From NCBI GenBank assembly GCA_946055175.1, contig CAMGET010000039.1, forward strand, positions 1 through 8,377: DNA of 8,377 nucleotides, in the 5' to 3' direction. The position numbers were made by a program, and so were the translations under genes. A model generated the notes under the pieces. It did not search any database, had not been told where the DNA came from, and worked only from the letters and a program-made list of their open reading frames with translations. The stretch is from an uncultured Roseburia sp. Lineage in GTDB: Bacteria; Bacillota; Clostridia; Lachnospirales; Lachnospiraceae. Shown one piece after another: positions 1 to 5,873 of the stretch (its first letter is position 1; each line of letters begins with the position of its first letter).

Positions 1-1641
1 ATGAGTTTCGGTGCCGGTACAGGCCTTTCGGAACATGGCGATCTGGGCAGCCCGTTTGACCTCTTCCAGAGAAATATTCTCGTTATTTAAGGAAATATTA
101 CTCTTGATATCACCTGTAAAAATAAATACATCCTGCTGTACCTGTCCGATGGCACTACGGAGTACATCGGTATCAATATCTAAAATGTTAACACCATCAA
201 TTAGAATCTCGCCTTTTTGAATATCAAAGTAGCGTCCAATCAAATTTAATATGGTAGACTTTCCGGCACCGGTTGCACCAACGAAAGCAACCTTCTGACC
301 CGGTTCAATTACAAAGCTTACATCTTTTAAAATGTAATTGTCTTCCTCATAAGCAAACCATACATGCTTAAATTCAATGCGTCCCTGAATGTTGACAGGA
401 ACCGGATTTGCAGGGCTTACGATTTGCGGCTTTTCATCTAAAATAGAAAAAATCTTTTCCGCAGAAGCAAGAGAGGACTGTAAGGTACCAAATTGTTCTG
501 CCAGTTCCTGAATCGGTTCAAAGAAGGAACTGATATAGCTGATGAAAATGAATAAAGTTCCCAAAGACAGGCTTCCGTTTAAAACAGAAGCGCTTCCGGT
601 TCCGATTACAATCATCATTGCAATCACAGACAATAAATAAATGGAAGGCCTGAAAATTGCAAAGGTCATCACTTCACGCCAGTTCGCCCGGAACAACTCC
701 CGGGATTTATTTTCGAATTCTTCGTATTTTTCTTTTTCTCTTGCAAAAATTTGAATCAGCTTCATTCCGGAGATATGCTCGGAAAGGAAGGTATTCAGCT
801 CCGTAATTTTATTTCTGGTAATCTGGTAGGCTTTTCGCGACATGTAGCGGAATAGGAAGGTTAGCGCTGTCACGAAAGGCAGCATGAGAAAGGACATACA
901 TGCCATTTTCACGTTAATGGAAAGCATCACAACTGCAAAACCGATAATTTTTACGATGTTTTTAAATAGCTTTACCAAAATAGTGGTAAAAAGCTCATTC
1001 ACTGCTTCTGTATCATTTGAAACACGGGTTACCAGCTTTCCGACCGGTGTATTGTTAAAAAAGTTTAAGGAAAGGCTGTGAATGTGAGAAAACACTTCTT
1101 CCCTCATTTCGTAAATAATTTCCTGCCCCATTTTCTGTAACAGCCAGGTGTCTAAGGCATTTAAGAGAAAGCCTAAGAGCAACATTAGCAGATAGAAACC
1201 GGTAGCAGCCAGAATTCCCATAAAATCAAAGTGTCGTAAGGATTTTAACTGGTCTCTGGTAAGGAGTGTGGCATTTTTTGTGTAGTTTTCAATCGTTTTT
1301 GCATCTGCTTCCAACAAAAGTGTGGATTCTGCTGCTGTCAAATGCTCTGCCATATAATACTGATTGTCATAGAGCAGAATTTGGTAATAAACAGGGGCGT
1401 CCTTACTGATATCGTCTGCATCAAATTCTCTGGTCAGGTATATATCCTGATATGGAACGCAATCTCTATCTTTCATTTCGCACACAACATAGGGATGATA
1501 ATAGCCGTTGATATCATTATCAATAGCATTACCTATGATGATGGGACGATATAATTCTACCACTATAATTAATAATACAAGTACAGTGGCGGCTGTCATT
1601 ATCCATTTATGAGGCTTTAAGTATGTAAGTAATCGTTTCAT
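1..1641 (-). CDS. Heterodimeric ABC exporter subunit, BmrD/TM288-like, partial (C-terminus off left edge)
   Basis: This frame is open for 547 codons from ATG at 1641 to the left edge. It is a membrane-embedded exporter half: transmembrane domain followed by an ATPase domain. Predicted helices lie near residues 13-37, 142-165, 219-242, 247-265, 328-347 and 357-375. About 95 residues separate helices 1 and 2 (roughly 45-140), forming a large extracytoplasmic insert like the extracellular domain known for Bacillus BmrD. In the ATPase domain I see the A-loop Tyr431 (WFAYEE), Walker A GATGAGKST at 455-463 and the Q-loop VQQD with Gln503. The ABC signature, Walker B and switch histidine lie beyond the window, so whether this half supplies the catalytic Glu cannot be seen; its degenerate partner predicts that it does. 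The start is fixed by a strong GGAGG ribosome site and by the 4-base overlap with the upstream gene. The substrate is unknown; drug or lipid export is the family norm. Confidence 0.93.
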   Translation of the reverse strand, partial: MKRLLTYLKPHKWIMTAATVLVLLIIVVELYRPIIIGNAIDNDINGYYHPYVVCEMKDRDCVPYQDIYLTREFDADDISKDAPVYYQILLYDNQYYMAEHLTAAESTLLLEADAKTIENYTKNATLLTRDQLKSLRHFDFMGILAATGFYLLMLLLGFLLNALDTWLLQKMGQEIIYEMREEVFSHIHSLSLNFFNNTPVGKLVTRVSNDTEAVNELFTTILVKLFKNIVKIIGFAVVMLSINVKMACMSFLMLPFVTALTFLFRYMSRKAYQITRNKITELNTFLSEHISGMKLIQIFAREKEKYEEFENKSRELFRANWREVMTFAIFRPSIYLLSVIAMMIVIGTGSASVLNGSLSLGTLFIFISYISSFFEPIQELAEQFGTLQSSLASAEKIFSILDEKPQIVSPANPVPVNIQGRIEFKHVWFAYEEDNYILKDVSFVIEPGQKVAFVGATGAGKSTILNLIGRYFDIQKGEILIDGVNILDIDTDVLRSAIGQVQQDVFIFTGDIKSNISLNNENISLEEVKRAAQIAMFRKACTGTETH

Positions 1642-1655
1642 GACAAGTCACCTCC
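1638..1655 (-). promoter_or_regulatory. ATGA start/stop overlap with internal ribosome site coupling the two exporter genes
   Basis: Read on the minus strand, GGAGGTG (1649-1655) lies seven bases before ATGA (1638-1641). There the ATG opens the second exporter gene and the TGA closes the first. The strong ribosome site inside the end of the upstream gene, together with the overlap, implies translational coupling and near-equal production of the two subunits, as expected for an obligate heterodimer. The coupling itself is an inference. Confidence 0.85.
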
Positions 1656-3431
1656 ATCCTCGCTTTCTGCTTCAAAGGCAGCACGTTTTTCCCCTACAGC
1701 GGCTTCCAACTGCTGTTTTTCAAACATATCATAATAGATGCCCTTTAATGCCATTAAGCTTTCGTGATTACCGATTTCCTTTGCAGTGCCATCTTCCAAT
1801 ACCATAATGATGTCTGCGTTCTGGATGGTTGAAATACGGTGGGCGATAAGAATGGTAGTTTTCCCGGCACGGTTTTCTTTTAAGTTATGAAGGATACGTT
1901 CTTCCGTATCGGTATCGACTGCGGAAAGTGCATCATCCAAAATCAAAATCGGAGCATCCTTCATAAGAGCGCGGGCAATGGAACTGCGCTGTTTCTGACC
2001 ACCGGATAAAGTCACACCTCGTTCGCCGACAATGGTATCATAGCCTTCCGGAAAGGAAATAATGTTGTCATGGATACAGGCGGCTTCTGTCGCGCGGGTA
2101 ATGGCATCCATATCTTCTTCATCTACGCCAAAGGAAATATTGCTTTTAAGCGTATCTGAGAAAAGAAAATTATCCTGAGGAACATAAGCAATGTTTTCAC
2201 GCAGGGTTTTTAACTCAATGGTATTAATGTCTCTGCCATCAATTAACAACATGCCCGGTTTGGTGTTATACAGGTGAAGCAGAAGATTTACAAGGGTGGA
2301 TTTCCCATTTCCGGTTCTGCCAATAATAGCAAGAGTAGTACCGGCCGGCACATGTAAATTAATGTCGTTTAAGGTAGGCTCACTATGACCGCGGTGAATA
2401 AAGGTAAGGTGTGAAAAAGTAATATCCCCTTTGATTTTTTCGACCGGTTCTGTTTCTTCGCGATCAAATATTTCCGGCTTTTGATTAAAGACATTTTGAA
2501 TTCGTCCAATCGAAGCGGAACCCTGTGAGAACATATTAATGGCATCTCCACAGGCCAGCATTGGCCATACTAACATGTTTACGTATTGATTGAAAGCTAC
2601 GAAGCGTCCAAGCGTAATGTCACCAATCAAGGCAAGGTAACCGCCATAAATGAGCGTAATTAAGATGGATACTCCGATAATGACATCCAGTAAAGGCATG
2701 ATAATAGAAGTAAGCCTTGCAATGTCCAGGTTTTTTTCCTTTGTATTGGCGTTTTCTTTGGCAAAAGCACGTAGTTCTGCACGTTCGCGGACAAAAGCCT
2801 TGATAACGCGGACTCCGGAAAAACTTTCCTGTACAAAGTCAGTCAGGTCAGAAACAGCTTCCTGACGTGCAATGTAACGAGCGTGAATGATTTTTCCATA
2901 ATATAATTCGCCAAACAGGATGAAAAGCATAGGAATGATTGCGAGAAGAGTGAGCTTTACATTTACGTAAATCATCATCTGAGCAATTACCATGACTGCC
3001 ATCACAGTGGCATCAAAGGCACTGATAACTGCAGGACCAATGGACATACGTACAGCATTTAAATCACTGGTAAAGCGGGTCATAAGATCACCGGTTTTGT
3101 GCTCGTTGTAGTATTCTACATCCAGTTTTTCAAGGTGAGCAAACATATCATCCCGCAGTTCTTTTTCAATTTTACGTGCGGCTCCAAAGAGGAAAAAACG
3201 CCAGAAAAAACGACCGATTGCCAGAGTTAATCCCAAAAGACCGATACAGATTAAATTGTGAACAATACCATTCCAGTCAATTGTACGGGCGGTAAGCCCA
3301 TCGGTGATGATTCCTGTATATTTTGGAATATAGATATTAACAAAATCAACTATAAATAAAGTGATGATACCGGCAATATATCGAAACCGGTGTTTTTTGA
3401 TGTACTGAAAAATAAATTGAAAGGTATTCAT
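1638..3431 (-). CDS. Heterodimeric ABC exporter subunit with degenerate ATP site, BmrC/TM287-like
   Basis: This complete 597-residue half-exporter is close to the usual size of about 580-600. It has an N-terminal elbow helix, six predicted membrane helices (near 16-38, 57-80, 133-155, 160-178, 246-268, 275-297) and an ATPase domain. Visible motifs are Walker A GRTGNGKST (371-379), Q-loop VPQD (Gln419), signature LSGGQ (475-479), Walker B ILILDD (495-500) and switch His531 (AHRIST). Asp500 stands where the catalytic Glu normally follows Walker B, and the A-loop reads FIHRG with His346 instead of Tyr. Both point to one non-hydrolysing site, as in BmrC, TM287 and similar degenerate halves of heterodimers. 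It is followed with a 4-base overlap by its presumed partner, so the two are translated together. A weak ribosome site (GAGG, 11 bases upstream) precedes the ATG at 3431. The C-terminus is acidic (about 581-597). The family role is ATP-driven export across the inner membrane; the cargo cannot be read from sequence. Confidence 0.95.
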   Translation of the reverse strand: MNTFQFIFQYIKKHRFRYIAGIITLFIVDFVNIYIPKYTGIITDGLTARTIDWNGIVHNLICIGLLGLTLAIGRFFWRFFLFGAARKIEKELRDDMFAHLEKLDVEYYNEHKTGDLMTRFTSDLNAVRMSIGPAVISAFDATVMAVMVIAQMMIYVNVKLTLLAIIPMLFILFGELYYGKIIHARYIARQEAVSDLTDFVQESFSGVRVIKAFVRERAELRAFAKENANTKEKNLDIARLTSIIMPLLDVIIGVSILITLIYGGYLALIGDITLGRFVAFNQYVNMLVWPMLACGDAINMFSQGSASIGRIQNVFNQKPEIFDREETEPVEKIKGDITFSHLTFIHRGHSEPTLNDINLHVPAGTTLAIIGRTGNGKSTLVNLLLHLYNTKPGMLLIDGRDINTIELKTLRENIAYVPQDNFLFSDTLKSNISFGVDEEDMDAITRATEAACIHDNIISFPEGYDTIVGERGVTLSGGQKQRSSIARALMKDAPILILDDALSAVDTDTEERILHNLKENRAGKTTILIAHRISTIQNADIIMVLEDGTAKEIGNHESLMALKGIYYDMFEKQQLEAAVGEKRAAFEAESEDGGDLS

Positions 3432-3451
3432 AACTTAACTTGCCTCATCTT

Positions 3452-3466
3452 ACGGACGAAGTCCGT
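3452..3466. repeat. Short perfect hairpin in the exporter operon leader
   Basis: ACGGAC (3452-3457), loop GAA, GTCCGT (3461-3466) forms a perfect 6-bp stem. It lies between the htpG terminator and the exporter start, five bases upstream (minus strand) of the GAGG ribosome site at 3444-3447. On the plus strand it is followed by a run of T and resembles a weak terminator, but no plus-strand gene precedes it. On the minus strand no U-run follows, so it is not a terminator for the exporter genes. It could be a 5' mRNA stabiliser or a modest translation modulator. Confidence 0.4.
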
Positions 3467-3501
3467 TTTTATCGTATGTTTTTTATTTTAACACAATAAA
3501 A

Positions 3502-3547
3502 AAAATGCACAAGAGAAGATTTATCAGAAACTTCTCCTGTGCATTTT
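3502..3547 (-). terminator. Rho-independent terminator of htpG
   Basis: Arms 3502-3518 and 3531-3547 pair over 17 positions around a 12-base loop. The single imperfection becomes a G-U wobble in the minus-strand transcript. On the minus strand the stem runs into a stretch of T (complement of the A-run at 3498-3505). It begins seven bases after the htpG stop codon at 3554-3556. This makes htpG a single-gene transcript and separates it from the exporter operon downstream. Confidence 0.92.
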
Positions 3548-3553
3548 GAGGTG

Positions 3554-5659
3554 TTATTTTGCAAGTAACATCATAATCTTATTACTTCGTTCCACGAATT
3601 TTGTCATGGCATCTACAGATAACTGCTGATTTGCGATAACTGCCAAGTCATAAAGCTGTTCACAGAACATCGGAACGTACTCAGAATCTTTGTTTTCAAA
3701 GATGTATTTTACGAGAGCATTATTTGCATTTAAGGTCAAAGTCTGGTCAGCGGCAAACATGTTCATATCCATGCCTCCCATACCATTCATGGCGTACATC
3801 TTCATCATATCCTGCATACGTCTGCCTTCCTCGGAGAGAGTGATGATAGAAGAGATGTTCTCATTTTTGAGCTTTTCAACCTTAATCGTAAGTTTGTCAT
3901 TGTTAAGAGCCTTCTTGAATACTTCTGTTAAAGCATCGGTTTCAGCTTTTAAGTCTTCCTCAGAGGTCTCATCCTTTAAGGATTCTGTCAGGTCTGCGTC
4001 AATTCGCATGAATTTGTAATGCTCGTTTCGCTGCTCTAATTGTGAGATGAAAGAGGTATCAATGTTGTGATCTAAAATAACAGCCTGCATATTCTGCTCT
4101 TTGAAGAGTTTAATATACTGTCCCTGTAATACTTTATCTGTTACATAGTATACCACCTTGCGGTCATCTTTTTCTTCTTCAGTGTCTGTGGCATCCTCTG
4201 CCGGTTTGTCCTGTGTATCGGCAGCTACTTCCTCGGCTTCTATCGGATTACCGTCAGCATCTACGGCCTTTGGCTCTTCTTCTTTTACAAGCAATTCCGG
4301 AAGAGTGAGGTATTTATCGTCTAAGTTTTTAAAGAGGATATAGTCATTCATCTTATCGCAGAATTTACCATCTTTTAAGCAGCCGAATTTGATGAACGGA
4401 CTAATATCATCCCAATATTTTTCATAGCTTTCTTTTTCGGTTTTACACATACCAATGAGCTTATCAGCAACCTTTTTCGTGATGTATTCAGAAATCTTTT
4501 TCACAAAACCATCATTCTGCAATGCGGAACGGGAAACATTAAGCGGTAAATCCGGACAGTCGATAACGCCCTTTAAAAGCATTAAAAATTCCGGAATGAC
4601 TTCCTTGATGTTGTCAGCAATAAATACCTGATTATTGTAAAGCTTAATGGTTCCTTCAATAGAATCATATTCTGTATTAATCTTAGGGAAGTAAAGAATA
4701 CCCTTTAAGTTGAATGGATAATCCATATTTAAATGAATCCAGAATAATGGCTCTTTGTAATCTAAAAATACTTTGCGATAGAAAGCCTTGTATTCTTCAT
4801 CCGTACAATCTTTTGGATTTTTTGCCCAAAGAGGATTGGTATCATTAAGCGGAACAGGACGTTTTACAATTTTAAGCTTTTCTTTGGCAGGAGAAACCTC
4901 TACGATTTCTTTTTCACCATTTTCGTTTTCTTTTTCTTCTGTTTTTGCTTCTTCATGAATTTCTTCAACTACGGTATCGGTATCAAGTTTGTCACTTGCG
5001 TCAATGGTTTCATACTGCGGCTCTGCATTTGCCTTTGACAAGAAGATTGGGGTTGGCATGAAAGAGCAGTATTTTTCAATAACTTCTCTTGCGCGGTATT
5101 CATTTGCAAATTCCAGACTGTCTTCATTTAAGAATAAAGTAATTTCGGTACCAACACCTTCTTTTGTGCCGTCAGTCATATCAAATTCAGTACCGCCATC
5201 GCAGCTCCAGTGAACAGGAGTAGCGCCTTCTTTATAGGAAAGGGTATCAATGGTAACCTGATCGGCAACCATGAATGCGGAGTAGAACCCTAAACCGAAG
5301 TGACCGATAATCTGATCATCATTGGCTTTGTCTTTGTATTTTTCGATGAAGTCTGTAGCACCGGAAAAAGCAATCTGGTTGATATATTCATCTACTTCCT
5401 CTGCAGTCATACCAAGACCATTATCAATGAATTTTAAGGTTTTTTCTTCCGGATTTACAATAATCTGAATCTGTGGTTTGTAATCAGCCGGAAGCGTATA
5501 TTCACCCATCATATCCAATTTTTTTAATTTTGTAATTGCATCACAGCCGTTACTGATTAATTCACGATAGAAAATATCGTGATCGGAATATAACCACTTC
5601 TTAATAATAGGGAAGAGGTTATCGCTGTTAATTGAAAGATTTCCATGTTTTTCTGCCAT
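3554..5659 (-). CDS. htpG: Molecular chaperone HtpG (bacterial Hsp90)
   Basis: This 701-residue cytosolic, ATP-dependent homodimeric chaperone remodels client proteins. The N-terminal GHKL ATPase domain shows YRELISNGCDA (31-41, with catalytic Glu33 and Mg-binding Asn37), DNGLGM (79-84) and the lid/phosphate loop GHFGLGFYS (119-127). The middle domain carries LNVSRSALQ (374-382), whose Arg377 is the expected gamma-phosphate contact. The C-terminal domain contains a methionine-rich segment (nine Met in 615-634) where Hsp90s have a client-contact loop, and it ends in LLAK without the eukaryotic MEEVD tail. It is longer than the E. coli protein (about 624) mainly because of two acidic low-complexity stretches: about 229-262 between the N and middle domains, and about 459-500 in the middle domain. 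The ATG at 5659 has AAGGAG nine bases upstream, and MAEKHGNLSINSDNLF aligns with the family's start. It is transcribed alone from a CIRCE-associated promoter and ends at a strong terminator. Confidence 0.98.
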   Translation of the reverse strand: MAEKHGNLSINSDNLFPIIKKWLYSDHDIFYRELISNGCDAITKLKKLDMMGEYTLPADYKPQIQIIVNPEEKTLKFIDNGLGMTAEEVDEYINQIAFSGATDFIEKYKDKANDDQIIGHFGLGFYSAFMVADQVTIDTLSYKEGATPVHWSCDGGTEFDMTDGTKEGVGTEITLFLNEDSLEFANEYRAREVIEKYCSFMPTPIFLSKANAEPQYETIDASDKLDTDTVVEEIHEEAKTEEKENENGEKEIVEVSPAKEKLKIVKRPVPLNDTNPLWAKNPKDCTDEEYKAFYRKVFLDYKEPLFWIHLNMDYPFNLKGILYFPKINTEYDSIEGTIKLYNNQVFIADNIKEVIPEFLMLLKGVIDCPDLPLNVSRSALQNDGFVKKISEYITKKVADKLIGMCKTEKESYEKYWDDISPFIKFGCLKDGKFCDKMNDYILFKNLDDKYLTLPELLVKEEEPKAVDADGNPIEAEEVAADTQDKPAEDATDTEEEKDDRKVVYYVTDKVLQGQYIKLFKEQNMQAVILDHNIDTSFISQLEQRNEHYKFMRIDADLTESLKDETSEEDLKAETDALTEVFKKALNNDKLTIKVEKLKNENISSIITLSEEGRRMQDMMKMYAMNGMGGMDMNMFAADQTLTLNANNALVKYIFENKDSEYVPMFCEQLYDLAVIANQQLSVDAMTKFVERSNKIMMLLAK

Positions 5660-5668
5660 AATATAACA

Positions 5669-5674
5669 CTCCTT
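5669..5674 (-). promoter_or_regulatory. Ribosome binding site of htpG
   Basis: AAGGAG on the minus strand ends nine bases before the ATG at 5657-5659. It is the only strong site in this leader and decides the htpG start. Confidence 0.88.
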
Positions 5675-5724
5675 TTTCGTTCATCTATATAGTGATGTAA
5701 CATTTCATTTTCCTCATAAATAAG

Positions 5725-5753
5725 ATAATATAACTGTGATTTTGAAATGTCAA
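5725..5753 (-). promoter_or_regulatory. SigmaA-type promoter of htpG
   Basis: On the minus strand, TTGACA (5748-5753) and TATTAT (5725-5730) are separated by exactly 17 bases. The -35 is a perfect consensus match and the -10 matches 5 of 6. Transcription should begin near 5718, giving a leader of about 58 bases before the htpG ATG. A promoter this strong would need repression, which fits the CIRCE operator seven bases upstream of the -35. Confidence 0.85.
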
Positions 5754-5760
5754 TAGAAAA

Positions 5761-5787
5761 TCAGCACTCTTTTCGATTGAGTGCTAA
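5761..5787. promoter_or_regulatory. CIRCE operator (HrcA binding site)
   Basis: TCAGCACTC (5761-5769), nine bases, GAGTGCTAA (5779-5787). The CIRCE consensus is TTAGCACTC-N9-GAGTGCTAA, so 17 of 18 arm positions match and the spacer length is exact. CIRCE binds the HrcA repressor, which controls class I heat-shock genes such as groESL and the dnaK operon in Gram-positive bacteria. Here it sits seven bases upstream of the htpG -35 box and 26 bases upstream of the candidate -35 of the divergent gene. Control of htpG by HrcA is the simplest reading. The position upstream of the promoter, not in the transcribed leader, is less common. Confidence 0.93.
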
Positions 5788-5813
5788 CAATTTATAAAGA
5801 TTTTATAATTTAG

Positions 5814-5842
5814 TAGAAAAGACCCGTCAAAAGTACTATACT
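5814..5842 (+). promoter_or_regulatory. Candidate sigmaA promoter of the divergent large gene
   Basis: TAGAAA (5814-5819, 4 of 6 to TTGACA) and TATACT (5837-5842, 5 of 6 to TATAAT) are spaced by 17 bases. Transcription would start near 5849, about 25 bases before the ATG at 5874. A perfect TATAAT also occurs at 5804-5809, but its only TTGA-like partner (5777-5782, inside CIRCE) is 21 bases away, which is too far for a good promoter. Confidence 0.55.
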
Positions 5843-5862
5843 TAAAAGAGAATAATATTTAT

Positions 5863-5870
5863 GGGAGAGG
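5863..5870 (+). promoter_or_regulatory. Ribosome binding site of the divergent large gene
   Basis: GGGAGAGG lies just before the ATG at 5874; its GGGAG core ends six bases from the start codon. It selects 5874 over the ATG at 5862, which is in another frame. Confidence 0.75.
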
Positions 5871-5873
5871 CCA

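Noticed and set aside
3485..3512. Possible exporter promoter on the minus strand (TTGTGC, 16 bases, TAAAAT)
   Set aside because: The -35 matches only 3 of 6 and lies inside the htpG terminator stem; an equally weak alternative (TTGTGT with GATAAA, 17 bases) overlaps it. Neither is good enough to annotate.
3690..4019. A 109-codon plus-strand frame opposite htpG
   Set aside because: Antisense shadow of the conserved C-terminal part of HtpG, Ser-rich, and without any start signals.
5685..5717. Ten-codon reading frame in the htpG leader (minus strand, MRKMKCYITI)
   Set aside because: The predicted transcription start (about 5718) is immediately adjacent to its ATG, leaving no ribosome site; it is very short and best explained by chance.
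5804..5809. Perfect TATAAT on the plus strand just right of CIRCE
   Set aside because: No acceptable -35 at 16-18 bases; the TTGAGT inside CIRCE is 21 bases away. Kept only as a weak alternative to the TAGAAA/TATACT promoter.
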